A stretch of 64,000 nucleotides of DNA from Porticoccus sp950063125. Lineage in GTDB: Bacteria; Pseudomonadota; Gammaproteobacteria; Pseudomonadales; Porticoccaceae. This document shows positions 6,870 to 15,198 of this stretch, piece by piece. The DNA lies in assembly GCF_963973895.1 (NCBI RefSeq), contig NZ_CAXBBF010000002.1. One strand, written 5' to 3'. Within the stretch, counting starts at the first letter, position 1; every line of letters begins with the position of its first letter. The notes under the pieces were generated by a model that worked only from the letters and a program-made list of their open reading frames with translations, made no database searches and was not told where the DNA came from. Made by a program: the position numbers and the translations under genes.

Positions 6870-8786
6870 TTAAATAACGCGACCGCGGCGCTGTACGTCT
6901 TGTGCGAGAAGTCCGGCAAAATCTGAAACCTGCATGATGCCCAGATCTTCACCGCCTCGCGTGCGCACTGCCACGGTCTGCGTTTCTACTTCCCTATCTC
7001 CGATTACCAACAGGTAGGGAATCTTCTGAATTGTGTGCTCGCGGATTTTAAAGCCGATCTTTTCGTTTCTCAAGTCATTTTCCACCCGGAAGCCCTTGTT
7101 TTTCAAGGTATCAGCCACCTGATGGACATAATCTGCCTGCGCATCGGTAATATTCATCACCACCGCTTGCTGGGGTGCAAGCCAAACCGGGAAAGCGCCC
7201 TCAAAATGTTCGATCAGAATACCGATAAATCGCTCGAAAGAACCGAGGATAGCGCGGTGCAACATCACCGGCACCTGGCGGGAGCCGTCTTCGGCTACAT
7301 ACTGGGCATCCAGCCGTCCCGGCATGGAGAAATCCACCTGAATCGTACCGCACTGCCAGACCCGTTCGAGGCAATCCTTCAGAGAGAATTCAATTTTTGG
7401 ACCGTAGAAAGCGCCTTCTCCCGGCAACAACTCATAGTCCAGCCCCTTCGCAGACAGCGCATCCGCCAGCGCCTGCTCCGCTTTATCCCAAACGGCATCA
7501 CTACCAACCCGCTGCTCGGGGCGGGTGGAGAGCCGGATGATCACGTCCTCAAACCCGAAATCCCGATAGACCTGAAACAGCAGATCCACAAAGGTGGAGA
7601 CTTCGTCCTGAATCTGCGCTTCGGCACAGAAAATATGCGCATCGTCCTGAACAAAGCCCCGCACCCGCATCAGGCCCTGCAAAGTACCGGAGGCCTCGTT
7701 GCGGTGACAGGAACCGAATTCTGCCAATCGCAGTGGCAGGTCGCGATAACTTTTCAGGCCCTGATTGAATACCTGGATATGACAGGGGCAGTTCATCGGC
7801 TTTACCGCGTAATCTCGCGATTCGGATTCCACGGTAAACATGTGTTCCCGAAAAATATCCCAGTGACCGGACCGTTCCCAAAGGGATCGATCGACCACCT
7901 GGGGGGTTTTGATTTCCCGATAGCCATTGCTGCGCTGCACATCGCGCATGTAGCTCTCAATCTGGGTATAGATGCTCCAGCCCTTCGGATGCCAGAACAC
8001 CATCCCCGGGGCTTCTTCCTGCATATGGAACAGATCGAATTTCTTGGCCAGTTTGCGGTGATCGCGCTTTTCCGCTTCTTCCAGCCTGAACAGGTAGGCA
8101 TTTAATTCTTTCTTGCTCGACCAGGCCGTGCCGTAGATGCGCTGCAGCATTTCATTATTGGAGTCACCCCGCCAGTAGGCCCCGGCCACTTTCATCAATT
8201 TAAAGTGTTTCAGCTTTCCTGTTGAGGGCACGTGCGGTCCGCGGCAGAGGTCTTCAAAATCTCCCTGTCTATAGAGGGAGAGCGTCTGGTCCGGGGGAAT
8301 ACTTTCAATGATTTCTGCCTTGTAGGCTTCACCGATGCCGCGGAAATAAGCCACAGCCTCGTCGCGGGACAACTCACGACGCACCACCGTTGTATCCGCC
8401 TGGGCAAGCTCACCCATTTTTTGCTCAATGGCATCGAGATCTTCCGGGGTAAACGGCCGCTCATAGGCAAAGTCATAATAGAAGCCGTTATCAATCACCG
8501 GGCCGATGGTGACCTGCGCGCCCGGAAATAACTGTTTTACCGCCTGGGCAAGCAAGTGAGCAGTGGAGTGACGAATCACCTCCAGACCTTCTTCGGTCCT
8601 TTCAGTGATAATGGCCAATTCGGCATCTGAGTCAATCAGATAAGAAGTATCTACCAGCTCGTCGCCAACTTTACCGGCCAGTGCAGCCTTTGCCAGTCCG
8701 GGGCCAATATCAGCGGCTACGTCATGAATAGTCACAGGGTTCGGGTAGTCGCGTTGACTGCCGTCAGGGAGGGTTACTACGGGCAT
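6870..8786 (-). CDS. thrS: Threonyl-tRNA synthetase
   Basis: A 638-residue class II enzyme that charges tRNA-Thr. It has an N-terminal TGS domain (about 1-62), an editing domain with HSTAHLLAQAVKQLFP, the catalytic core with zinc ligands in MNCPCHIQVFN, motif 2 FGSCHRNEASG, motif 3 (HRAILGSFERFIGILIEH), and a C-terminal anticodon-binding domain. The start is placed at the ATG at 8786 (MPVVTLPDG), where AAAGGA lies 5-6 nt upstream. A start 13 codons earlier lacks a binding site and is not family-like. It is the first gene of the translation operon. Confidence 0.98.
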   Translation of the reverse strand: MPVVTLPDGSQRDYPNPVTIHDVAADIGPGLAKAALAGKVGDELVDTSYLIDSDAELAIITERTEEGLEVIRHSTAHLLAQAVKQLFPGAQVTIGPVIDNGFYYDFAYERPFTPEDLDAIEQKMGELAQADTTVVRRELSRDEAVAYFRGIGEAYKAEIIESIPPDQTLSLYRQGDFEDLCRGPHVPSTGKLKHFKLMKVAGAYWRGDSNNEMLQRIYGTAWSSKKELNAYLFRLEEAEKRDHRKLAKKFDLFHMQEEAPGMVFWHPKGWSIYTQIESYMRDVQRSNGYREIKTPQVVDRSLWERSGHWDIFREHMFTVESESRDYAVKPMNCPCHIQVFNQGLKSYRDLPLRLAEFGSCHRNEASGTLQGLMRVRGFVQDDAHIFCAEAQIQDEVSTFVDLLFQVYRDFGFEDVIIRLSTRPEQRVGSDAVWDKAEQALADALSAKGLDYELLPGEGAFYGPKIEFSLKDCLERVWQCGTIQVDFSMPGRLDAQYVAEDGSRQVPVMLHRAILGSFERFIGILIEHFEGAFPVWLAPQQAVVMNITDAQADYVHQVADTLKNKGFRVENDLRNEKIGFKIREHTIQKIPYLLVIGDREVETQTVAVRTRGGEDLGIMQVSDFAGLLAQDVQRRGRVI

Positions 8787-8949
8787 GTTCAGTCCTTTCC
8801 AGTGGTGGCCCCTACCAAAGGCCACATGGTTTATGCTGCATGGGCAGCGCCAATTCGTGAGCCGGCCATTTTACCGGCTTGACCTGCATAAGCAAGCCGC
8901 CTTCAACAGTGGAAAAAGCGTTATAACGCTTGCCAGAGCCCCATAAAGC

Positions 8950-8978
8950 TTGTCAGAAGAGATGCTCGCTGGTAAATT
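8950..8978 (+). promoter_or_regulatory. Sigma-70 promoter of tRNA-Val
   Basis: A -35 TTGTCA, a 17-nt spacer and a -10 TAAATT are followed by a GC-rich discriminator (ACGCGCC). It lies 30 nt ahead of tRNA-Val. Spacing and discriminator are those of a stable-RNA promoter. Confidence 0.75.
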
Positions 8979-9007
8979 ACGCGCCTTCCTGATCACAGCA
9001 AGTCAGC

Positions 9008-9084
9008 AGGCACGTAGCTCAGTTGGTTAGAGCACCACCTTGACATGGTGGGGGTCGGTGGTTCGAATCCACTCGTGCCTACCA
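9008..9084 (+). tRNA. tRNA-Val (GAC)
   Basis: A 77-nt cloverleaf with encoded CCA. The acceptor pair is AGGCACG/CGTGCCT. The anticodon stem CCACC/GGTGG encloses loop TTGACAT, giving anticodon GAC for GUC/GUU valine codons. The T arm contains GGTTCGAATCC. Confidence 0.97.
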
Positions 9085-9090
9085 AACAGA

Positions 9091-9119
9091 AAGCCCATCG
9101 ACACCGGTGGGCTTTTTTA
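9091..9119 (+). terminator. Rho-independent terminator of tRNA-Val
   Basis: AAGCCCA pairs with TGGGCTT around a 10-nt loop and is followed by a T6 run, 7 nt beyond the tRNA CCA end. Confidence 0.85.
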
Positions 9120-9386
9120 TTTGCCTAAAACAGGAAAATAAAAATATAAACTAATATTATCAAATAGATAAAATATTTACTTAATGTTAATTATTTTATT
9201 TTTGATGTCTACCGCCACGCCCACCAACCTGCTGAGTACCCCAGATCCCAGACAGTGCCATTTCTCAACAAAATGCCCACACCCGCATACAGACCTGATC
9301 CAGTGCGTTAACATGTTAGTATGTTTAGCAACTGAGCCCCCAAAAAAACCGGGGAGCCCATCAACTTGATAAAAGGTTTGGTCATT
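9120..9386. other. AT-rich intergenic stretch
   Basis: This is a stretch of about 265 bases between the tRNA-Val terminator and the small exported protein. It is very AT-rich in its first 80 bases. No convincing ORF, repeat or RNA was seen. The only clear element is AAAAGG at 9371-9376, a possible ribosome-binding site for the next gene. Confidence 0.5.
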
Positions 9387-9800
9387 ATGAAAAAAGGTAT
9401 CTTCGTTACCTTGTGTGCGTCACTACTGATGAGCGCCAACCTGTACGCAAACGATAAAGAGCTCCATCTCTGCAGATATGTTCATATCTATCAGATAGCA
9501 ACCGGTTCAGGTGTCAGCACAGACGGTGGCGACCTGGAAGTAACCATTGATGGCGACAACCTTCGGCTTCATGGTGACAACAAAGATGCATCGGGAACCT
9601 TTGATCTGAAGATAACAGAACAATCAGGCCGGAGTATCACTGCCAAAAATGAGTCAATGATGTTCATTCTGAAGCCGCTTACCGGTGACTTCATGCTTAA
9701 TACCGGTATCGGAGAATTCGGATTTAATGTCAACCAGGGAGGCCATAAAGGCCGCCAGATGCGTTACGCCGGCAAGTGTGAGCGCGTCGAAAGCTTCTGA
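9387..9800 (+). CDS. Small exported protein of unknown function
   Basis: A 137-residue protein not recognised as any family. The N-terminus MKKGIFVTLCASLLMSANLYA is a textbook signal peptide with cleavage probable after the final Ala-Asn region, leaving a mature part of about 115 residues. Two Cys residues (in LHLCRY and AGKCERV) could form one disulfide. The mature part alternates polar and hydrophobic residues and ends with a Gly-rich stretch (FGFNVNQGGHKGRQMRY), consistent with a small periplasmic beta protein. The start at 9387 is chosen over an upstream TTG because AAAAGG lies 10 nt ahead and the signal peptide begins there. It converges on uvrB. Confidence 0.7.
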   Translation: MKKGIFVTLCASLLMSANLYANDKELHLCRYVHIYQIATGSGVSTDGGDLEVTIDGDNLRLHGDNKDASGTFDLKITEQSGRSITAKNESMMFILKPLTGDFMLNTGIGEFGFNVNQGGHKGRQMRYAGKCERVESF

Positions 9801-9827
9801 GGAAAAGCTGATGGATAACATTATCCG

Positions 9828-11846
9828 TCAGGCAACCCCGTCCGCCAACCGCTTGAGCTGACCCACTTCGTCCCGAAGTCGAGCCGCTTCCTCGAACTCC
9901 AGGTTCTTGGCGTGTTCGAACATCTTGTCCTCCAGCGCCGCTATCTGACGCCACACATCACCGCTGCTGACTATCGGCCTGTCCTTGAGTGAGTGATAGG
10001 TGGCCTGCGCATCCGCCACCTTGCGCCCGCCCTTACCGGGAATCATTCGGGCCCCTTCCATAATATCCGCTACCGATTTATAGATACCCTTGGGTGAAAT
10101 ACCGTGGGCAAGATTGTGGGCAATCTGCTTGTCCCGACGACGTTCGGTTTCATCCATGGCCCGTTGCATGGAGCCGGTAACCTTGTCCGCGTAGAGAATG
10201 GCACGGCCAGCCACGTTTCGCGCCGCCCGGCCAATGGTCTGGATCAGCGACTGCTCGGAGCGCAAAAACCCCTCCTTGTCGGCATCAAAGATGGCCACCA
10301 GTGCCACCTCCGGCATATCCAGCCCCTCCCGCAACAGGTTGATGCCCACCAGCACATCAAATTCACCGAGCCGCAGGTCACGGATAATTTCCACCCGCTC
10401 CACCGTTTCAATATCCGAGTGCAGGTAGCGCACCCGCACCCCGTGTTCCGCCAGATACTCGGTGAGATCCTCCGCCATCCGCTTGGTCAGCACGGTAATC
10501 AGCACGCGCTCTTCATTGGCCACGCAGCGGCTGATCTCGGAAAGCACATCATCCACCTGAGACGTTGCCGGACGAACCTCGATCAATGGATCCACCAGCC
10601 CGGTGGGCCTGACCACCTGCTCCACCACCTGCCCCGCCTTCTCTGCTTCATACTTGGCCGGGGTGGCGGAGACAAAAATCATCTGTGGCGCCAATCGTTC
10701 CCATTCATCGAACCGCATCGGGCGGTTATCCAGCGCCGAGGGTAACCGGAAACCGTATTCCACCAGGGTTTCCTTGCGCGAGCGATCACCGCGATACATG
10801 CCACCCAACTGGGGAATCGTCACGTGGGATTCATCAATCACCATCAGGGCATCCGCGGGCAGGTAATCGTAAAGCGTGGGCGGCGCCTCACCGGGTTCCC
10901 GGCCAGAGAGATAGCGCGAGTAATTTTCAATGCCGGTGCAGTAACCGAGCTCCTGCATCATTTCCAGGTCGTAGCGCGTGCGCTCGCGCAGGCGCTGCTC
11001 CTCCACCAGTTTGCTCACCGAGCGCAACTGTTCCAGTCGCTCCGCCAGCTCGGTTTTGATGTGCTCCATCGCGTCAAGTATGGTCTGGCGAGGTGTCACA
11101 TAATGGGATTTGGGGTATACGGTGACACGGGGCACCCGGCCAAATACCTCACCGGTCAGCGGATCGAACATCGACAGGTTTTCCACTTCATCGTCAAATA
11201 ACTCGACCCGGACGGCCTCGCTGTCCGAATCCGCTGGATAAATATCGATCACATCACCCCGCACCCGATAGGTGGCACGCTGAAATACAGCATCGTTTCG
11301 GGTGTACTGCAACTCGGCGAGGCGCCGCAGGATAGCGCGCTGATCCACCCGGTCGCCCCGCACCAGGTGCAGGACCATTTTCAGGTAGGACTCGGGATCA
11401 CCCAAGCCGTAAATTGCCGACACGGTCGCGACGACAATCACATCCTTGCGCTCCATCAGTGCTTTGGTAGCCGACAGGCGCATCTGCTCGATATGCTGGT
11501 TAATTGAGGCGTCCTTCTCGATAAAGGTATCCGATGAAGGCACATACGCTTCAGGCTGATAGTAATCGTAGTAGGAGACAAAATACTCCACCGCATTGTC
11601 GGGAAAAAAGTCCCGAAGTTCGCCATAGAGCTGGGCCGCCAGCGTTTTGTTATGCGCCAGCACAATGGTGGGGCGCTGTACCCGGCTAATAACATTGGCA
11701 ATGGTAAATGTCTTGCCCGAACCGGTGACCCCCAGCAGCGTCTGTGCCGCCAGCCCCGCCTCAAGCCCCTCCACCAGCTTCTCAATCGCCGCGGGCTGGT
11801 CGCCTGCTGGCTGGTAAGGGCTCTTGACCGTAAAGGGTTTTGACAC
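9828..11846 (-). CDS. uvrB: Excinuclease ABC subunit B
   Basis: A 672-residue helicase-like damage-verification subunit of UvrABC nucleotide excision repair. The Walker A motif GVTGSGKT is at about 39-46. The damage-probing beta-hairpin region contains YFVSYYDYYQPEAYVP. The DEAD-like MVIDESHV, later helicase motifs (GINLLREGLDMPEV and QTIGRAARN), and a C-terminal UVR coiled coil that binds UvrC (LEDKMFEHAKNLEFEEAARLRDE) are all present. The length is typical. It is transcribed alone, divergent from tRNA-Asn. Confidence 0.98.
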   Translation of the reverse strand: MSKPFTVKSPYQPAGDQPAAIEKLVEGLEAGLAAQTLLGVTGSGKTFTIANVISRVQRPTIVLAHNKTLAAQLYGELRDFFPDNAVEYFVSYYDYYQPEAYVPSSDTFIEKDASINQHIEQMRLSATKALMERKDVIVVATVSAIYGLGDPESYLKMVLHLVRGDRVDQRAILRRLAELQYTRNDAVFQRATYRVRGDVIDIYPADSDSEAVRVELFDDEVENLSMFDPLTGEVFGRVPRVTVYPKSHYVTPRQTILDAMEHIKTELAERLEQLRSVSKLVEEQRLRERTRYDLEMMQELGYCTGIENYSRYLSGREPGEAPPTLYDYLPADALMVIDESHVTIPQLGGMYRGDRSRKETLVEYGFRLPSALDNRPMRFDEWERLAPQMIFVSATPAKYEAEKAGQVVEQVVRPTGLVDPLIEVRPATSQVDDVLSEISRCVANEERVLITVLTKRMAEDLTEYLAEHGVRVRYLHSDIETVERVEIIRDLRLGEFDVLVGINLLREGLDMPEVALVAIFDADKEGFLRSEQSLIQTIGRAARNVAGRAILYADKVTGSMQRAMDETERRRDKQIAHNLAHGISPKGIYKSVADIMEGARMIPGKGGRKVADAQATYHSLKDRPIVSSGDVWRQIAALEDKMFEHAKNLEFEEAARLRDEVGQLKRLADGVA

Positions 11847-11926
11847 GTTTGAATCGCTCCGAATCAGTGCAGAAAACCGCGTATTATACGCCAGAAAAGA
11901 CCCCAGTGACGTGGCCCCGACGGGGC

Positions 11927-11955
11927 TTGACTACCCCAAAGTCGATCTATAAGAT
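11927..11955 (+). promoter_or_regulatory. Sigma-70 promoter of tRNA-Asn
   Basis: A -35 TTGACT, a 17-nt spacer and a -10 TAAGAT are followed by a GC-rich discriminator (ACGCGCC), 17 nt before the tRNA. The hexamers are close to consensus. Confidence 0.8.
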
Positions 11956-11972
11956 ACGCGCCTCTTGACCGT

Positions 11973-12048
11973 TCCGCCTTAGCTCAGTTGGTAGAGCAAA
12001 TGACTGTTAATCATTGGGTCGCTGGTTCGAGCCCAGCAGGCGGAGCCA
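11973..12048 (+). tRNA. tRNA-Asn (GTT)
   Basis: A 76-nt cloverleaf with encoded CCA. The acceptor pair is TCCGCCT/AGGCGGA. The anticodon stem ATGA/TCAT encloses loop CTGTTAA, giving anticodon GTT. Its 3' half and terminator recur, decayed, at about 14.18 and 19.90 kb, which marks it as the integration site of an accessory region. Confidence 0.97.
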
Positions 12049-12151
12049 TATAAAACAAAGGGTTGCAGAAATGCAGCCCTTTTTTATTGCTTCGATTTAT
12101 TAACCCGCAACCCTTGTGCAACCGTTTCTCTGCTCCTGAAATGACCACCCT
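12009..12151 (+). repeat. tRNA-Asn 3' end and flank, att-like copy 1 (intact)
   Basis: This segment runs from the anticodon stem of tRNA-Asn through its terminator and about 65 further bases. It recurs as degenerate copies at 14175-14312 and, shorter, at 19895-19980. Shared landmarks are TCGCTGGTTCGA, CCCAGCA, GGGTTGCA...TGCAGCCC, TTTTTTATTGCTTC, and, for copies 1 and 2, CTCTGCTC-TGAAATGA. Direct repeats of a tRNA 3' end are the hallmark of tRNA-targeted integrative elements. Confidence 0.8.
12058..12086 (+). terminator. Rho-independent terminator of tRNA-Asn
   Basis: AGGGTTGCA and TGCAGCCCT pair (one G-T) around a GAAA tetraloop and are followed by a T6 run. Confidence 0.88.
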
Positions 12152-12228
12152 GACCACCCTCTTCGACCTTCAACCATAATCAACCTCTGCTAACAGCCGA
12201 CAATACCCGGTCAAAAAAGCGTAATGGT

Positions 12229-12672
12229 GTGTTGCTATCCGACTTGGTAGATCACATCTACAATGAAAGCTCAAAGTCAGGCATCGATACGTTCGGTGCG
12301 GTTACAAAATGCAGTCCAGAACAGCTGACGAGGGACTACTACGAACAAGCCGAAGGTGCCGTAGCAATCGAGGGTAGTGTTATCGACGACGGCGGGGCAA
12401 GAACCAATGCGGCAAATGCTGTCGGGGAAACCCCTGACGGACAAAGCGAAGAAAACACTGGCACAGTTGCGCCCAAATCAAGAGCCGGCCAAGAAAGTCA
12501 GCCCACTGCTGAGGGCATGGTTCAGCCCGGAGGAGCTGGAGTTGATACGGTCGGAGCCGAGGAAAGAGGTGCAATTAAGTCTGCTGTAGCACCACCTCTA
12601 GATGAGGACCAAGCCACTGGTGATACCGGACAATATTTTAAGTTTTTACTACCACTAACTAAGGACAAGTTA
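12229..12672 (+). pseudogene. Remnant of an unknown gene, in frame with djlA
   Basis: The frame ahead of djlA stays open with no convincing start. It encodes KCSPEQLTRDYYEQAE...VIDDGGARTN (about 12307-12410), similar to a segment at 18.54-18.66 kb. Many differences between the two copies are synonymous in this frame, so this was once a coding sequence. From about 12377 a second frame reads as a more natural protein (LSGKPLTDKAKKTLAQLRPN... to a TAG at 12589), which suggests a frameshift inside the remnant. The family was not recognised. Whether any of it is still translated as a djlA N-terminal extension is unknown. Confidence 0.5.
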
Positions 12673-13458
12673 ATGCTCTTTGCACTTATTGTTGGCGGCC
12701 TTATCGGCTACGCCTTTGGAAAATTACCTGGCTTACTTATTGGTGCTGCCATCGCTTTTTTCCTTCTTAACTTCATGAAAGGCCACCTCATCGGTAAACT
12801 TAAGAAAATACAGACCGGCTTTTTTGAATCTGTCTTCGCGGTCATGGGTGCACTGTGCAAAGCCGACGGCGTGGTATCCAAAGACGAGATACAAATGGCG
12901 GAAACCATGTTTGCGCGCTTCCACCTGAATGAAGACCAGAAAGCCAAAGCCAGGGCCGCCTTCAACCGAGGCAAAGCACCGGACTTTGACCTGGACGCGG
13001 AGCTTAACCATTTCCTGCAGATCAGTGGTCGGCAACCGGCTTTACTAAAGGTATTTCTACAGGTACAGGTATCCGCCGTCGCAGCTGACGGTATTATCCA
13101 CCCTGCAGAACATGAAATGCTGGTTCGCACCGCCCGAGGACTGGGACTGCCTGAAAGCCAGGTCGATCAGCTGGAAGCCATGTTGCGTGGAGCTCATGCC
13201 GGACACACCGGCGCCGGCCCGGGTCAGCGCCCCACCACACAGCAGATCGATGATGCCTACACGGTACTGGGTGTATCTCCCTCTGCCAGCGATGCCGAAA
13301 TCAAGAAGGCATTCCGTAAACTGATGAGTGAGAACCATCCCGACAAACTGGCCGGCAAAGGCCTGCCTGAAAGCATGCGAGAGATGGCGGAAGAACGGAC
13401 CCAGGAAATCAGCCACGCCTATGACGTGATAAAGGATGTCCGCAAGAAAAGCTCCTGA
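12673..13458 (+). CDS. djlA: DjlA-like membrane-anchored J-domain co-chaperone
   Basis: A 261-residue protein with the DjlA architecture. An N-terminal membrane segment (about 2-32, LFALIVGGLIGYAFG...) has Gly-rich helix packing as in DjlA. A TerB-like helical domain follows (about 45-160, with AVMGALCKADGVVSKDE and AVAADGIIHPAEHEM). A linker leads to a C-terminal J domain (about 190-255) with the diagnostic HPD in SENHPDKLAGKGLP. It probably stimulates DnaK at the inner membrane. The ATG at 12673 is supported by AAGGA 7 nt upstream and by family length, although the frame is open for 148 more codons. It lies in the tRNA-Asn accessory region. Confidence 0.85.
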   Translation: MLFALIVGGLIGYAFGKLPGLLIGAAIAFFLLNFMKGHLIGKLKKIQTGFFESVFAVMGALCKADGVVSKDEIQMAETMFARFHLNEDQKAKARAAFNRGKAPDFDLDAELNHFLQISGRQPALLKVFLQVQVSAVAADGIIHPAEHEMLVRTARGLGLPESQVDQLEAMLRGAHAGHTGAGPGQRPTTQQIDDAYTVLGVSPSASDAEIKKAFRKLMSENHPDKLAGKGLPESMREMAEERTQEISHAYDVIKDVRKKSS

Positions 13459-13561
13459 AAAATCAGAACCAGCGCTACACTTGGGCATGACCGTTGTCGT
13501 ATTGACCTGCTCACTGAATTGACTACCAGCAAGGCCTGAGTAAAGTCTGCTCTCATTAGAA

Positions 13562-13730
13562 GAAAGCAGCAGCCAAGAAGTCCGATATACCGACAACGAG
13601 ATTGTAGCGATCTTGAAACAGGTGGAGGCTGGAACGCCGGTGGTAGTTTTTTGTCGTGAGCTCGGCCAAAGCTTTTTACCAGTTACGGGCCAAGTACGAT
13701 GGGGTGGCAAGATGAGTCGCTGATGAATGC
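13562..13730 (+). pseudogene. IS3-family OrfA remnant
   Basis: The frame reads RYTDNEIVAILKQVEAGTPV then VVFCRELGQS, the conserved helix-turn-helix start of IS3-family OrfA (family pattern RYT..QI..IL....AG.....CR..G). A frameshift follows, after which FYQLRAKYDGVAR matches the usual FYKWRAKYGGM, ending at a stop. No complete transposase remains, so this is a dead fragment. Confidence 0.8.
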
Positions 13731-13785
13731 CAAACCCAAACACAAGTACACCCGTTCCGCAGAAGCCAGCCAAAATGCAGAAATG

Positions 13786-14028
13786 TCAGGTGCGCTCCTT
13801 CGTGTCGGGCCGAAAGCCCGTGGCGGAGTTAGGCTGCAAGACGCAACGAGGAAGGTCAGAAGCATAACCACCAACGGGACGGTTTTCTCTGACAGGATGA
13901 CGCACATTGTTGCGACGTTTGCGTATCTTCCAGCGGATGTACAAAAAGCAGCCCGCGACAGAGGTGGCGACGAGAAAGTAAAAGGCGTATTCCATAATGG
14001 CAGATTCCGCTGAATTACCAATCATCAT
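13786..14028 (-). CDS. Possible small single-pass membrane protein
   Basis: An 80-codon frame with internal ATG at 13995 giving MEYAFYFLVATSVAGCFLYI then RWKIRKRR. That is a plausible transmembrane helix with a positive cytoplasmic flank, followed by a polar tail. No family was recognised and no clear ribosome-binding site was found. Its 3' part contains GCCTAAC followed by a GC hairpin, which resembles one half of an integron attC site, so it may be the relic of a gene cassette. It overlaps a spurious plus-strand frame. Confidence 0.25.
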   Translation of the reverse strand: MMIGNSAESAIMEYAFYFLVATSVAGCFLYIRWKIRKRRNNVRHPVRENRPVGGYASDLPRCVLQPNSATGFRPDTKERT

Positions 14029-14174
14029 AACAGCCTGGCACCCGCCAATGCAGAGGGAAAACTTTATCTACTAACTATCAGGATTCATTTTGCTACTGCA
14101 ACTATTTCAGTCTCTGCATGGGCTCTGAAATGGGCTACACCCCTTTAAACAAGCCTTTGACCCACTGATTCACA

Positions 14175-14312
14175 AATCATTGGGTCGCTGTGGTTCGAGC
14201 CCAGCAGGCAGAGCTATATAAATTAAAGGGTTGCAGCAATGCAGCCCTTTTTTATTGCTTCAATTTATTAACTTGCAGCCGTTGTGCAACCCTCTCTCTG
14301 CTCTTGAAATGA
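14175..14312 (+). repeat. tRNA-Asn 3' end, att-like copy 2 (degenerate)
   Basis: About 138 bases repeat the 3' part of tRNA-Asn, its terminator (stem at 14227-14253) and its downstream flank. There are scattered substitutions and one inserted base in the T arm (GCTGTGGTTCGAG). The 5' half of the tRNA is missing, so it cannot be a functional tRNA. It divides the accessory region into a 2.2-kb and a 5.7-kb compartment. Confidence 0.78.
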
Positions 14313-14519
14313 TCACTCTGTTGCTCAACTAAACCCGGACCGTAAGGCCCTAGCCTGGTGATAACGTCACCCGACGGCTGAACGCTTTATTATTCGTGAT
14401 TACAGAGTGGTGAGTAAGGGCTGGAATTTATTGCTAAAAATCCTATAGTTACCAGTGGCAACTCGGTTGTTGCGTGGCAAGCCTTGGATAACAATAAGTT
14501 AATAAGGGGGTTAACCAGC

Positions 14520-14702
14520 ATGAAAGTTACATTTGACGGTAATATCTGTAAGCATTCAGGCGAATGTGTGAAAAGATCACCAGAGGTATTCAAGGTGATT
14601 GACGGCAACATGGTGATCGATACTAATAAAGAGCCAGATGATAATATTCGAGCGACGGTTGCCAAGTGTCCTACTGGGGCTTTGAAGTGTGTTGATGAGT
14701 AA
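14520..14702 (+). CDS. YjdI-type divergent 4Fe-4S mono-cluster protein
   Basis: A 60-residue protein of the Fer4_19 / YjdI family. Key residues are CKHSGEC near residues 10-16 and KCPTGALKC near the end, which match the YjdI pattern CQHSGNC...CPSGAL. The few cysteines are expected to bind one iron-sulfur cluster. The role is unknown. Homologues often accompany GNAT acetyltransferases. The ATG at 14520 is chosen because AAGGGGG lies 9 nt upstream. It stands alone between two IS3 remnants. Confidence 0.85.
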   Translation: MKVTFDGNICKHSGECVKRSPEVFKVIDGNMVIDTNKEPDDNIRATVAKCPTGALKCVDE

Positions 14703-14813
14703 TTAGACCATAACCCCGTTTTAGTACCGCTCATTGTCAGAAAAATCTGTAGCTGATTACTGTTCAAAATGACCTGAAACAGCGTGTTTTCGAGCGTAAT
14801 CAAATTGCGTAGA

Positions 14814-15190
14814 CTATCCTAGTGCGCAGTGTGGTCTGACTTGGTTATAGAAGATGCTCCAAGCCTCAATCTTGGGCTCAGCATCAGCCAGTGACAGGAA
14901 TCAATTTTCGTTCAGGCATCCATCCCGGAATTTACCATTGAAGCTCTCAACATATCTGTTTTGTATCGGCTTTCCAGACTGTATAAGTTTCAGTTTAACG
15001 CCATGGCAGTAAGTCCATTGATCGAGTTTCCTGGCAGAGCCAGGGGCTGTCGTTCGCCCATCACGCCCTTACGAAGCCTGTGTTTGCGGACGGCCAGTCC
15101 AGCCTCACGGTAAAGCCTATATACCGTCTTGTGATTCACCTCAGCATCCTTATGACGCAACGACGCAGCAATTGGTGAACGTGCTGATAG
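14814..15190 (-). pseudogene. IS3-family OrfB (integrase-core transposase) remnant
   Basis: On the minus strand the translation reads AEVNHKTVYRLYREAGLAV then RKHRLRKGVMGERQPLALP, then jumps frame to DQWTYCHGVKLKLIQSGKPI. This continues NRYVESFNGKFRDGCLNEN, a stop in place of Trp, FLSLADAEPKIEAW, and SIFYNQVRPHCALG before TAG. These are the N-terminal and C-terminal thirds of an IS3-group transposase. The DDE core between them is deleted. It is inactive, and opposite in orientation to the OrfA remnant at 13.6 kb. Confidence 0.9.
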
Positions 15191-15198
15191 TTAAGAGC

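Noticed and set aside
7035..8105. A 356-codon open frame opposite thrS
   Set aside because: It is antisense to a confidently identified synthetase and shows no recognisable domain, so it is treated as a shadow frame.
12377..12589. A separate 70-codon gene inside the region ahead of djlA
   Set aside because: It has no start signal and appears to be the frameshifted continuation of the unknown gene remnant, so it is reported there rather than as a gene.
13828..13834. GTTAGGC next to a GC hairpin as a second attC site
   Set aside because: Only one core and half of a stem are present. No matching RYYYAAC core lies within about 120 bp in the right orientation, so a complete attC cannot be supported.
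13699..14013. A 104-codon plus-strand frame after the IS3 remnant
   Set aside because: The composition is unlike a folded protein, its 5' part overlaps the OrfA remnant, and it opposes a more plausible membrane-protein frame.
14390..14803. A 137-codon minus-strand frame over the YjdI-type gene
   Set aside because: It is antisense to a well-supported small iron-sulfur protein gene with a ribosome-binding site and family motifs.
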